DNA of 34,698 bases from Gemmatimonadota bacterium (GTDB taxonomy: Bacteria > Gemmatimonadota > Gemmatimonadetes > Longimicrobiales > RSA9): the NCBI GenBank assembly GCA_016207445.1, contig JACQPS010000220.1:1-34698 (forward strand), in the 5' to 3' direction. Shown here piece by piece: positions 7,971 through 17,952 of this stretch. The position numbers and the translations under genes were made by a program. Below the pieces are notes generated by a model. The model was given only the letters and a program-made list of their open reading frames with translations. It did not search any database and was not told the DNA's origin. Numbering within the stretch: the first letter of the stretch is position 1; the number at the start of each line of letters is the position of its first letter.

Positions 7971-8605
7971 GACCGGGTCGACTTCGCGTGCCGCCGGTCC
8001 GACGCGGCTTCGAGCTCGACTTCCAGGCGGATGCTGGTGCCGTCGCGCACGAGCAGCGGCCGCTCGTACGGCCGGGTGCGCGGGTGCCAGACGTGTAGCG
8101 CGTAGCGCCCGGCCGGCAGCTGCAACCGGAACCGCCCATCGCGATCCACCACGCTGTGGTAAGGCGTTGGAATAACCAGCACGTAAGCCACCATCTCGGG
8201 GTGGACGTGGCAAAGGATAACGTGGGCACCCGGCTCGGCGAAGGTGTGTTCCCGCCGCTCTCCGCGCGGATACGTGCCCAGATCGAAGCCGCTGCCGGGG
8301 CCTGCCGGCCCGAACACGTTGTGCAGGATTGGATCGCTGTTCCGGAATTGGACACGGCTGCCAGGCAGAACCGGGAGAACACGCGGGACGAAGCGGAGGT
8401 TCACCTGGTCGATCAGATGCGACGTCGGTGGGGGGCGGAGCGCCTCGGCTGCGCCAGTGGGTTCGGCCGGGACCAGGAAGACGACGGCCCCCGTCAGGCG
8501 CACGTTCAACGCGCTGAGCGTGCCCTCGAGCTGCGCCTGCGCGGCAACCCAGCCGGGGAGTGCGAGCAGCCACGCGGCCGATAGAACGACGATGCGCGCT
8601 CGCAT
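7967..8605 (-). CDS. Exported cupredoxin with regulatory-like beta-sandwich
   Basis: 212 aa. Signal peptide, residues 1-22 (GWVAAQAQ). The copper site is H95 (ILHNVF), C132, H135 and M138 (LCHVHPEM), complete for a type-1 or plastocyanin-like centre. The C-terminal segment GRFRLQLPAGRYALHVWHP is shared in style with the cupredoxin at 2035-2724. Its ATG overlaps the stop of the response-regulator gene by one base (TAATG) and its stop overlaps the porin start, so kinase, regulator, cupredoxin and porin are one translationally linked operon. It is a probable periplasmic electron carrier for the adjacent porin. Confidence 0.87.
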   Translation of the reverse strand: MRARIVVLSAAWLLALPGWVAAQAQLEGTLSALNVRLTGAVVFLVPAEPTGAAEALRPPPTSHLIDQVNLRFVPRVLPVLPGSRVQFRNSDPILHNVFGPAGPGSGFDLGTYPRGERREHTFAEPGAHVILCHVHPEMVAYVLVIPTPYHSVVDRDGRFRLQLPAGRYALHVWHPRTRPYERPLLVRDGTSIRLEVELEAASDRRHAKSTRS

Positions 8606-10002
8606 TATGCCGAGTCGGCGCGTGGCGGCTCGCGCAGCTGGGCGAGCCAGCGGTGAAGTGTGCGTCGGCTCAGACCGGCCGCGCGGGCCGCACGCGTGAC
8701 GTTGCCCCCGTGCTCTTCGAGCAACCGCGTGAGGTACGACGCGTGGAATGCCCGGAGTGCCGCCCCCCGCGCCGCTTCGTACTCTAGGCTCGTCGCCGCC
8801 GCGGGAGCGGATCCGGGCGCGGCCGAGAGCGGGAACCGCAACGTCTCCGGAAGATCGGAGCGCGTGATCCGGCCATCTTCGTCCAGCACGACCAGGCGCT
8901 GGGCCAGGTTCTTCAGCTCCCGAATGTTGCCTGGCCAGGCGTAGCGTTCGAGCAGCTCCCAGACGTCCGGCGACACCTCGGGAACCTCCTTCCCGTGGAG
9001 CTGACCGAACTGGCGCAGAAACGTCTGCAACAGCAACGGGATGTCGCCCCGCCGCTCGCGCAGCGGCGGTACCCGCAGCGGCACGACATTGAGGCGATAG
9101 TAAAGGTCCTGTCGGAAATCTCCCGTCGCCACAGCAGCTTCTAGCTCGATGTTGGTGGCCGCGACCAGCCGGATATCGAGGTCGATCAGCTGAGTGGCGC
9201 CCAGCCGCCGGACCTGCCGCTGCTCGAGCGCCCGAAGCAGCTTCGACTGGAGCGCTGGGGGCAGCTCCGTGAACTCATCGAGGAACACGGTGCCCCCATT
9301 CGCTTCCACCAGGAGACCCTCCTTGCGCGCGACCGCTCCAGTGAAGGCGCCCCGCTCGTAGCCGAACAGTTCACTCTCGAGAAGGCCCTCGGGGAGCGCT
9401 GCGCAGTCCACCGCTATGAACGCGCGGCCCTTGCGCGCGCTATTCGCATGCACGCAGCGTGCGATCAGCTCCTTGCCCGTGCCGCTTTCGCCCGAAATCA
9501 AGACATTCGCGTCCGTGGGCGCCACCTTCCGGACGCGGTCCATGAGCCGGACCATCATAGGGCTCGTCGAGCCGATCACCCCGTCGAAGCTGAGCGTTTG
9601 GCCTACCTGCTCCCGCAGAGCCCGATTCTCGACCCGCAGCCCGCGGTAGCGAACGGCGCGCTCGACGGCCACGGCCAGCTGCTCGCCCGCGAACGGTTTG
9701 GCCAGGTAATCAAAAGCCCCTTCGCGCATCGCCTGCACCGCGGAAGCGAGGCTCGCGTATGCCGTGATGACGACAACGGGCAAGTCCGGGTCGTCGGCCA
9801 GCGCCACGGCCAGCAGGGTCATACCGTCGACATCAGGGAGGCGGAGATCGAGAAGCAGGACGTCGGGGCGCGAATCCGCCAGCACCGCGCGGAGCTGCTT
9901 CGCTTCGGCAAGGCCGACGCAGACATGCCCCTCGCGCTCGAGCAGCCTCCGGCAATTCTCGAGCATCGCGGGCTCGTCGTCTACAATCAGGATATGCGCC
10001 AT
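8605..10002 (-). CDS. Sigma-54-dependent response regulator (NtrC family)
   Basis: 465 aa. The receiver domain covers residues 1-120, with D8/D9, phospho-acceptor D52 (LLLDLRLPD) and K102. The AAA+ domain has Walker A GESGTGKE (171-178), the sigma-54 contact loop GAFTGA (218-223) and a Walker B-type VFLDE (239-243). The C-terminal Fis-type helix-turn-helix is NVTRAARAAGLSRRTLHRWL. All catalytic elements are intact, so it should activate sigma-54 promoters. ATG at 10002 was chosen because it begins the receiver (MAHILIVDDEP) and overlaps the kinase gene by 16 nt. Likely targets are promoters in this cluster. Confidence 0.95.
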   Translation of the reverse strand: MAHILIVDDEPAMLENCRRLLEREGHVCVGLAEAKQLRAVLADSRPDVLLLDLRLPDVDGMTLLAVALADDPDLPVVVITAYASLASAVQAMREGAFDYLAKPFAGEQLAVAVERAVRYRGLRVENRALREQVGQTLSFDGVIGSTSPMMVRLMDRVRKVAPTDANVLISGESGTGKELIARCVHANSARKGRAFIAVDCAALPEGLLESELFGYERGAFTGAVARKEGLLVEANGGTVFLDEFTELPPALQSKLLRALEQRQVRRLGATQLIDLDIRLVAATNIELEAAVATGDFRQDLYYRLNVVPLRVPPLRERRGDIPLLLQTFLRQFGQLHGKEVPEVSPDVWELLERYAWPGNIRELKNLAQRLVVLDEDGRITRSDLPETLRFPLSAAPGSAPAAATSLEYEAARGAALRAFHASYLTRLLEEHGGNVTRAARAAGLSRRTLHRWLAQLREPPRADSA

Positions 10003-12278
10003 GCCGCCTCGAAGGAGGTCGCGGGGAATTCCACGGTGAACCGACTGCCGGTCGGGCCGCTGTCCACCCGAATTTGCCCGTGGTACCGCTCCACGATGCT
10101 GCGGCAGACGGCCAGACCCAGGCCGGTCCCGCCCCTCGGCCCCTTGGTCGTGAAGAACGGTTCGAAGATCCTCCCTCGCAGCTCGAGCGGAATTCCCGAA
10201 CCGCGGTCCTGGACCTCGAGCTCCACCGCCTGGGCACCGCGTGCGGCGCAGACGCGGAGAGCCACCGTCGCCCCCGTAGGGCTGGCATCCGCGGCGTTGA
10301 GCAGGAGGTTCATGCAAACGGTTTCGAGGGCGTTCGCGCTGCCGTGCATGGTCGGGACCGCGCCATCGGTGAACACCTCGAGCGCCAGACCCCGGGCGGC
10401 GAATGTCCGCTCGAGGAGGGCAGAGACTTTCCTGGCGACCTCGGCGAGGTCGATGGGCCCCGCCTCGTCGGGAGTCTCGTCGGCGAAGCGCAGCAGGTCC
10501 TCTGTCAGCGACCGAAGCCGGGCGATGTGGTCCCGCAGGACGGCCAGGTCGGCGTCTAGGATGCACTCGCCGCACCGCTCCCGGGCATCGCGCTCCATGC
10601 ACTCGACCCGGTTGGTCAGGATGGCCAGCGGGTTGTTCAACTCATGGGCGAGGCCCGCGGCCATGACGCTCGTCGCCGCAAGGCGCTCCGATCGGCGCAG
10701 CTGCTCCTCCAGCCTGGCGTGGAGCGTGTTGTCGCGCACGATCAGCGACGAGCCCAGCAGCTGCCCGTCATCACTTCGAATGACGGTCTGCGTCAGGCTC
10801 ACGGCGATCTGCCGGCCATCCTTTCGCCGCCGTGTCGTCTGGTAGTTCGCCACGGCGCCCTTTCGCGCGAGCTCGCGCGTGAGCCACGCCTGCTCCCGCG
10901 TCATTTCGCCCGTGGTCGACTGGAGAAGCTCGGCCGCTTCACGTCCGAGTACCTCCGCGGCCGAGTACCCGAACAGGTCCTCGGCGCCCCGGTTCCACAC
11001 GCGAACACGACCATTGACATCCAGCCCCACGATCGCATCCGCTGAATGCGCGAGCAGGTCGGCCAGCTCAGCGTGCTTCTCGCGCAGCGCGCGCGTCCGC
11101 TCCTGCACGAGGTCTTCCAGCCGTTTCCGGTAGGCCGTGAGCGCTTCGGCCATCGCCGAGAAATCGGTCGCCAGGTCTTCCAGCTCGTCGTTCGTGGCCA
11201 CGTGAAGTGGTTCGGCGGCGCCTTCGCGCTCGAGGCGTCGCGCGGCCTGCTGGATCTGGTAGATGGGGCGAGTGAACTGCCGCGCGGCCAGCACCGCCAA
11301 TCCCAGCACCAGCACGAGCAAGCTGACGCCCACGACCGCCACCCAGCGGAGGTATCTGTTCACCGGGGCCTGAACGACGCGTAGGGGCAACGCTCGGTAC
11401 AGCGTCATCGGCCCGATGGCCGGATTGTCCAGCGCGAGCCGGGCGTAGCTCACGATCCGGCCATCCTCGAGGGACAGCGTTCCGCTACCGGCGAGCACGG
11501 CCGCGGCGGCCTCGGCCGGAAGATCTCGGCGCAGGTTCGCCTCGGCCCGCATCGCGAGCAAGCTCGACCAGTCCCGCTTGCGCGTCGAGTGGTAGAGGTA
11601 ACGCCCAGCGGAATCCACCAGCCCCGTTGCGCTGGGCATGTGTGGTGAGGCGACCTCCAGACCCGCGAAGAGGGCCGATGCGCGCGCCTCGCCGACCACG
11701 GCGCCGCGCAACGATTCCGCCTCCCACACCGGAATCAGAATCGCGATCGCCGGGAGGCGGGCTGCGGGATCGAGCTGCGTGTCTGCCCGAAGCTCCACCG
11801 GGATGATCAGCCGTCGCCCCGGCTTCGTCGAGCGGGCGCGCCAGAGGTAGTATGCCCCTTCCGCTTCGCTGGGCTCGGCGAGGGTGTCGGCGGACGAGGC
11901 GCGGCCCCGGAAGAGCACGTTCCCGGTGGCATCGACGAGTTTGACCTGGTAGAGGTGCCGCTTCTGACCGAGGAGCCCCGAGACGAATCCGCGGGTCTCC
12001 GACCAGCGCGACTCGCCGGGTGAATCGAGCAATGGCGCCAGCAGCGCCGCCAGGTAGGCTACGTCCTGCTCGGTCTGTTCCAGCGCGCGCTCGGTCTGCG
12101 TGCGGGCCAGCTCCAGATCATGCACCAGCGTCGCCTCCGCAGTTGCGCGCAGGTGCCCCACCGTGGCTCGCGTGACAATGGCGCCGGCAATGGCGAGAGG
12201 GCCGAGCGCCAGCAACGCGAACGCGATCGCCAGCTTGGTGGCGATCGTGAGGCGGGGAAACAGCTTATTGAGGTTCAC
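9987..12278 (-). CDS. Cache-HAMP-PAS sensor histidine kinase
   Basis: 763 aa. First membrane segment at about residues 14-36, a large double-Cache-like extracytoplasmic domain (about 40-305), second membrane segment (311-332), HAMP (333-388), a coiled stretch, PAS (about 405-520), HisKA with H545 (AGLAHELNNP), and HATPase with N-box NLLLNAAD (657-664), DRGSGIP (691-697) and GGTGLGL (716-722). The HisKA hairpin carries an unusual cysteine cluster, C560, C569 and C572 (CMERDARERCGEC). Start is GTG with a weak ribosome site. It forms a two-component pair with the overlapping sigma-54 regulator. A GC palindrome at 12313-12327 separates it from the upstream membrane-protein gene. Confidence 0.94.
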   Translation of the reverse strand: MNLNKLFPRLTIATKLAIAFALLALGPLAIAGAIVTRATVGHLRATAEATLVHDLELARTQTERALEQTEQDVAYLAALLAPLLDSPGESRWSETRGFVSGLLGQKRHLYQVKLVDATGNVLFRGRASSADTLAEPSEAEGAYYLWRARSTKPGRRLIIPVELRADTQLDPAARLPAIAILIPVWEAESLRGAVVGEARASALFAGLEVASPHMPSATGLVDSAGRYLYHSTRKRDWSSLLAMRAEANLRRDLPAEAAAAVLAGSGTLSLEDGRIVSYARLALDNPAIGPMTLYRALPLRVVQAPVNRYLRWVAVVGVSLLVLVLGLAVLAARQFTRPIYQIQQAARRLEREGAAEPLHVATNDELEDLATDFSAMAEALTAYRKRLEDLVQERTRALREKHAELADLLAHSADAIVGLDVNGRVRVWNRGAEDLFGYSAAEVLGREAAELLQSTTGEMTREQAWLTRELARKGAVANYQTTRRRKDGRQIAVSLTQTVIRSDDGQLLGSSLIVRDNTLHARLEEQLRRSERLAATSVMAAGLAHELNNPLAILTNRVECMERDARERCGECILDADLAVLRDHIARLRSLTEDLLRFADETPDEAGPIDLAEVARKVSALLERTFAARGLALEVFTDGAVPTMHGSANALETVCMNLLLNAADASPTGATVALRVCAARGAQAVELEVQDRGSGIPLELRGRIFEPFFTTKGPRGGTGLGLAVCRSIVERYHGQIRVDSGPTGSRFTVEFPATSFEAAWRIS

Positions 12279-12367
12279 GGCCCCACCGAGTCAAGGACGA
12301 GGCAATGCGACCGGCCCTCGAGGGGCCGCGAGGCCCGACCGAGGGCTTTCCACTGTCGCCCGGCCAG

Positions 12368-12892
12368 CTACGTGCGCGGGACGATCGCTTCGAGTTCCTC
12401 CAGCCGATCCTGGCGGCGAACCTCTTCGCGCAGGCGCGGGTGCACGAACCAGAGATATCCCCCCATGCCCACGGCCGCCAGGAGGTTCGCGCCGCCGACC
12501 GCCCACCAGGGGAATGCGCTGGCGATGGGCGTGGCCAGGGCGAGCAGCATGCCGTACGTCAGCAAGACGAAGGCGAGCGCCAGGAAGAAGACCGCGTAAA
12601 AGAGCTGAGGGTGGTGCTCGATCTCGAATACGAGCGCGGCCGCGACGGTGCCGAGCAGCAGGAACGCGATCAGATGCACGCCGTTGTAGGCCAGGATGGG
12701 ACCGGGCTCGATCACCACCTGCGTCGGATCCGCGAGGCCGTAGAAGAGCGCCTCGCCGAGCAGCGCCGGCGTGTAAAAGGGGGAATGGCCCGCGATCACG
12801 TTGACCGCGGCAAAGAAAAGGGCGACGCCGGCGTACCCGATGGCGCCGGCGATGAGCCCCTCCACGAAGATGCGTTCGCGTTCCGGCTTCAT
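12368..12892 (-). CDS. Small integral membrane protein, unknown function
   Basis: 174 aa with four predicted membrane helices (LIAGAIGYAGVALFFAAVNV, GVHLIAFLLLGTVAAALVF, FYAVFFLALAFVLLTYGMLL, WWAVGGANLLAAVGMGGYLW). A charged cytoplasmic C-terminus (LREEVRRQDRLEELEAI) follows. I do not recognise a family. The ATG has GGAGGGG 6 nt upstream. It lies between the TonB-type gene (36 nt upstream) and the kinase. The extracytoplasmic loop has conserved-looking histidines (AGHSPFY, EIEHHPQLFY), so a metal or heme role is conceivable but unsupported. Confidence 0.75.
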   Translation of the reverse strand: MKPERERIFVEGLIAGAIGYAGVALFFAAVNVIAGHSPFYTPALLGEALFYGLADPTQVVIEPGPILAYNGVHLIAFLLLGTVAAALVFEIEHHPQLFYAVFFLALAFVLLTYGMLLALATPIASAFPWWAVGGANLLAAVGMGGYLWFVHPRLREEVRRQDRLEELEAIVPRT

Positions 12893-12928
12893 GCTCCCCT
12901 CCGGTGCAGGTGGCCGAGTCTGTGCCGC

Positions 12929-13720
12929 TCAGAGAGGCTTGAACGTGACGGGAAGCGCGACCCACACGGGGACGCGGCGATCGCGGTTCTGGGCCGGGCT
13001 GAAGCGCATGATCTCGGCGACGCCGAGCGCGGCCCGATCCAGCGCTTCGAAACCGCTGCTCGTGTGGACTCGCGCGTTCTTCACTCGGCCCGTCTCGTCG
13101 ATGAAGAACCAGACCACGACCTGCCCGCCGATGCCCGCATCACGCAGTACCGGCGGATAGGATCTCTGCAGCGCGGCCTGCGTTTCCTTCCGGTTGAGCA
13201 GCTCGGGCGCGACCGTATAAGGCGTGAAGACCGGTGCCGCCGAGAGGTCCTCGCCCGGGACGGGCGGCGGCGGCAGGTTCTCGATGGGGTTTTCCTCGAA
13301 TGTCGTCGGCGCGATGGTGATGTCTTCCTCGATTGCGGCCTCCGCCACGATGGGGGTGGCCGGCCGCGCGACGTGCTCGGGCGGCGGCGGGATCTCGATC
13401 TCGGGCGGCAGCTCCACCGTCTCCAGCTCGGAGGCCGCGAACGAGATGTCGGCTGCCCGCATCTCCGGCCAGTAGCGGAACAGCAGGAAGTGCAGCAGGG
13501 CGGCGATCGCGATCGAGATCCAGAAGAAGCTCTCCGCGCGCTGCTTGAACCGGTCGTGCGCGGTCACCGGCTGCGCGGCACGCACCGCGATCGGGGGAGT
13601 CGACGTCGTCGTCGCCGCGATCCCGGCAAGCGCAGGCGCCGCCGCCGTCTCGGTATACGGAGGCGCTGCTGCGCCCTGCGGCGGGGCGTCCTTCTGGGCT
13701 CTGGCAGCAGTCGCAGGCAT
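12929..13720 (-). CDS. TonB-family energy transducer
   Basis: 263 aa from the ATG at 13720. An unusually long cytoplasmic N-terminus (about 60 residues, Ala/Pro-rich) precedes a single membrane helix (FFWISIAIAALLHFLLF). A Pro/Glu-rich periplasmic linker (PPEIEIPPPPEHVARP) follows, and then a C-terminal TonB domain (YPPVLRDAGIGGQVVVWFFI ... ALDRAALGVAEIMRFSPA). TonB proteins couple the proton-motive force to outer-membrane transport. A GTG at 13792 is also in frame but lies beyond the terminator hairpin of the cytochrome gene, so the ATG is preferred. No ExbB/ExbD gene is in the window. Confidence 0.85.
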   Translation of the reverse strand: MPATAARAQKDAPPQGAAAPPYTETAAAPALAGIAATTTSTPPIAVRAAQPVTAHDRFKQRAESFFWISIAIAALLHFLLFRYWPEMRAADISFAASELETVELPPEIEIPPPPEHVARPATPIVAEAAIEEDITIAPTTFEENPIENLPPPPVPGEDLSAAPVFTPYTVAPELLNRKETQAALQRSYPPVLRDAGIGGQVVVWFFIDETGRVKNARVHTSSGFEALDRAALGVAEIMRFSPAQNRDRRVPVWVALPVTFKPL

Positions 13721-13761
13721 GTCGGCTACCGGACCGGCCTTGCCAATCCGCCCGCGAGCGC

Positions 13762-13789
13762 CGGGCGGCCCAAGGAGGGGGCCGCCCGG
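13762..13789 (-). terminator. Hairpin after the multiheme cytochrome gene
   Basis: CCGGGCGGCC (13762-13771) pairs with GGCCGCCCGG (13780-13789) around an 8-nt loop, about a dozen nt past the stop of the multiheme cytochrome gene. There is no clear U-tract, so termination may be partial. Its position argues that the TonB-type gene starts downstream, at 13720. Confidence 0.5.
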
Positions 13790-13801
13790 CACTGGCCGTG
13801 A

Positions 13802-15151
13802 TTACGATACGCCATACGTGTCCTTCAGCGCCTGAATGGAGGCATTCAGCAACGCCTCCAGCAGGAACGGATTGTGAACCCCGCGCGAGCCATCTTCGGC
13901 CAGCAAGCTGGCGTTGAATTTGGCGCCCTCGCCCACGGTGATCTTGCCGTCATTCGTCTTGAACTCGGTGGCGGGCACCTTCGCCACCAAACGGTTCACC
14001 TCGGCCGTGAGCGCCTGCATGCGGGATTCCAGGGTCAGCGTGGCCGACCGCGCAGCAGCCTCCGAGCCGTGGCAACCGCCGACGGCGCAGGAGCGGAAGC
14101 TGCGCTGGCTCACCTCGCAGTCGCCCGGCGTCGGTTTCCCCTCGGCATCGAGGCAGGGGATCGCCTTGAAGAGGTGTCCCGTGGCCTGAAAGGCGAAATT
14201 GCCCGTCGCCTGGTCCGTCACCGTGAAGCCGTCGACGTGGCAGCCCGCGCACAGCTTGGCGTTCCGCTCGCTGCCGTGAGTCGCGATTAGCCTGGTGGTA
14301 TCGAAGACGAAGTTGGGCGGCCGCCAGCCGGCGTCGCCCAGCAGCATGGGGCCCTGCGGCGAGTGGGCGCCGCGCGGGGTGGTCGGATCCGGCTCGGAGC
14401 GCTTGTGATGGCAACGGATGCAAAGGTTCTGCTCCGGGTCCGGCGCATCGATGGCGAAGCGGAGCTGCCCCGCGTTGGCCGAGCCGTGCGGGTCGTGGCA
14501 AACCGAGCAGGTGATGCCGTACAGCTTGCCGTCGGACTTCTCCAGGTACTCGGCCGTCTCGCCGAAGGCCTGGAGGGCCGTCTTGCCTTCGTGGCAGCTC
14601 AGGCAGGCTGCGGAGGTGGCGTGCTCGTTGAACCTCGCGTGCGCTGACTGGGACCACTCCTCCACGAAGCGGTGCGTGTCCTGGTGGCACTCGCCGCACC
14701 CGGTCGCGGTGTCCACGGCGAAGCCCGCCAGCGGCTGCGTCGCGTCCGGGTTCTGCACGTGCGTCAGCCCCGCGCCGTGGCAGCTCTCGCACTGCACATC
14801 GTGGTAGCGGGTGTCGCCGGTCGCCGTGTAGGCGACGGACGTCGTCGCCGCGTTCCCCCGCTGACTCACCGTGTGGCAGTCGTTGCACAACGGCTGGGCG
14901 CTGCCGCTGGCCTGGAGATCAGCCCAAGCCTGAGCGTGCGCCGATTCCTGCCACCAGCTCTGCTGCCCGACGTGGCAGTTGCCGCACACCGCCAGTTTTT
15001 CCTCCTGCTTGCTGTAGCCCAGGAAGCCTGCCGCCGCATCGGGCGGATCCTCGTATGCGGGGAAGTCCCGGTAGATGATGTCCTCATCGACGCAGCCAAC
15101 CAGGACCCCAGCCGCCACGAGCAGGCCCAGGGCCCGAATCTCTCGACGCAT
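13802..15151 (-). CDS. Multiheme c-type cytochrome lipoprotein (nine heme motifs)
   Basis: 449 aa. The lipobox is VLVGC (C20). There are eight CXXCH motifs, starting at C56, C89, C121, C152, C183, C215, C244 and C301, and one expanded motif, C355-AVGG-C360-H361 (CX4CH). Many extra histidines (for example at 72, 117, 131, 160, 171, 177) could serve as distal ligands. The region after residue 370 lacks hemes and is helical. Multiheme lipoproteins of this kind conduct electrons along the periplasm or on the cell surface. ATG at 15151 was chosen for the signal sequence and the GAGGAGGG ribosome site. It sits upstream of TonB and the kinase in the same strand block. Confidence 0.93.
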   Translation of the reverse strand: MRREIRALGLLVAAGVLVGCVDEDIIYRDFPAYEDPPDAAAGFLGYSKQEEKLAVCGNCHVGQQSWWQESAHAQAWADLQASGSAQPLCNDCHTVSQRGNAATTSVAYTATGDTRYHDVQCESCHGAGLTHVQNPDATQPLAGFAVDTATGCGECHQDTHRFVEEWSQSAHARFNEHATSAACLSCHEGKTALQAFGETAEYLEKSDGKLYGITCSVCHDPHGSANAGQLRFAIDAPDPEQNLCIRCHHKRSEPDPTTPRGAHSPQGPMLLGDAGWRPPNFVFDTTRLIATHGSERNAKLCAGCHVDGFTVTDQATGNFAFQATGHLFKAIPCLDAEGKPTPGDCEVSQRSFRSCAVGGCHGSEAAARSATLTLESRMQALTAEVNRLVAKVPATEFKTNDGKITVGEGAKFNASLLAEDGSRGVHNPFLLEALLNASIQALKDTYGVS

Positions 15152-15499
15152 CTCCACCCTCCTCAGTGGACGCGCCCGCGCTCTCGCATCGACTCCACAC
15201 GCCGCAACGGCGCTGGCCACTCGCTCGCGTTCGGGTTCTTACCGACTGCCGGGCGACGCGCCCGGCTGCCGCCCATTAAGAAGGTGAAGGAGGGGGCTAC
15301 TTTCGGGCCGGGGCGCCCGCGCAGTGCCGCGGGGGCCGCAATGCTCGCAACGCTCAACGGGGCAATGAGTTAGCTCGTGTGGACGCGCGCACGGGCGCGG
15401 GGACCTTCCCGCCGCCTGGGGCAACGTGTCCCAGGCGTGTGGCGCTTGTGTGCCGGAGCGCGCGCTCCGCGCCGGCCGGTCCGCCCTCGAGAGCGGCCT
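15152..15499. other. Intergenic region upstream of the multiheme cytochrome
   Basis: No gene. It contains a perfect 8-bp hairpin (GCCGGGCG 15248-15255 with CGCCCGGC 15259-15266) in the leader of the cytochrome gene. A 16-bp perfect palindrome (15454-15469) about 30 nt past the stop of the CopD-like gene may act as its terminator. A sigma-54-like TGGCCA...TTGC on the minus strand near 15233 has one base too many between its halves and is not counted. Confidence 0.5.
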
Positions 15500-15994
15500 T
15501 CAGCCGCCGCGTGCCAGGCGGGCGGCCGCGATGGCGATGACCAGGCCCAGGAGCGCGCTCATGCGCGCGAGCCAGGCAGCACGGCCGCGGAGGCGGAGCG
15601 CCTCTGGACTGTCCGGCACGGCCCGACCGGCGGCGGGCCCCCAGCGGAAGTCGTGCAACGCCTGAATCACGAGCATGCCGCCGACCGCGCCGAGCTTCCA
15701 GGCAAGGGCCCGACCATAGGGCGTGGCCCAGAAGGCGGCGCTGCCCAACACTTCCGTGCTCAGCAGTCCGCGGAAATGGAGGTTGGCCGTGCCGGTCGCG
15801 AGCAGCACGGCGAGCGCGATCCAGCCGACCAGCCGGAACCGTTCCCCCAGCCGCTTGAACAGCTCGGCGCGGAGCGCAGGGGGTTCGACCCTGCGGAGCA
15901 CGGGCGCGCCCACGAGGGCCAGGAAGAAGAGGCCGCCCAGCCACAGCAGCGCGGCCAGCAGATGGAGCGTCACATTCGCATGATAGAGCGACAT
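15500..15994 (-). CDS. CopD-like integral membrane protein
   Basis: 164 aa with four hydrophobic helices. It opens with a histidine-containing first helix (MSLYHANVTLHLLAALLWLGGLFFLAL), continues with FRLVGWIALAVLLATGTANL, and has WKLGAVGGMLVIQALHDF further on. This pattern is that of the CopD/DUF2269-type membrane proteins, some of which take part in copper import or carry heme. Copper supply would suit a cluster with four cupredoxin sites, but that link is inferred. It is the rightmost minus-strand gene, divergent from comF with only 71 nt between the start codons. Confidence 0.75.
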   Translation of the reverse strand: MSLYHANVTLHLLAALLWLGGLFFLALVGAPVLRRVEPPALRAELFKRLGERFRLVGWIALAVLLATGTANLHFRGLLSTEVLGSAAFWATPYGRALAWKLGAVGGMLVIQALHDFRWGPAAGRAVPDSPEALRLRGRAAWLARMSALLGLVIAIAAARLARGG

Positions 15995-16065
15995 GGTTTT
16001 CGGTCCGCGGTTCAGGATTCGACTGGCCCACCCATCGCACGCGCCGCGATCCGCCCCGCGCCGCT

Positions 16066-17887
<1,822 letters not shown>

Positions 17888-17952
17888 CGGGCCGACAGGT
17901 AGATAGTTGCGTGCACTTCAACTGACTTCGAGCACGCGGCCGCACAGGGGGA

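Noticed and set aside
8605-10602. Longer N-terminus for the sigma-54 regulator
   Set aside because: The extra 200 codons are an out-of-frame reading of the kinase ATPase domain; the receiver begins at the ATG at 10002.
12305-13801. 498-codon plus-strand open frame opposite the TonB and membrane-protein genes
   Set aside because: Arg/Asp-rich composition without domains, antisense to two recognisable genes; a GC-rich shadow frame.
15225-15245. TGGCCA...TTGC upstream of the multiheme cytochrome
   Set aside because: The two halves are one base too far apart for sigma-54, whose spacing is strict.
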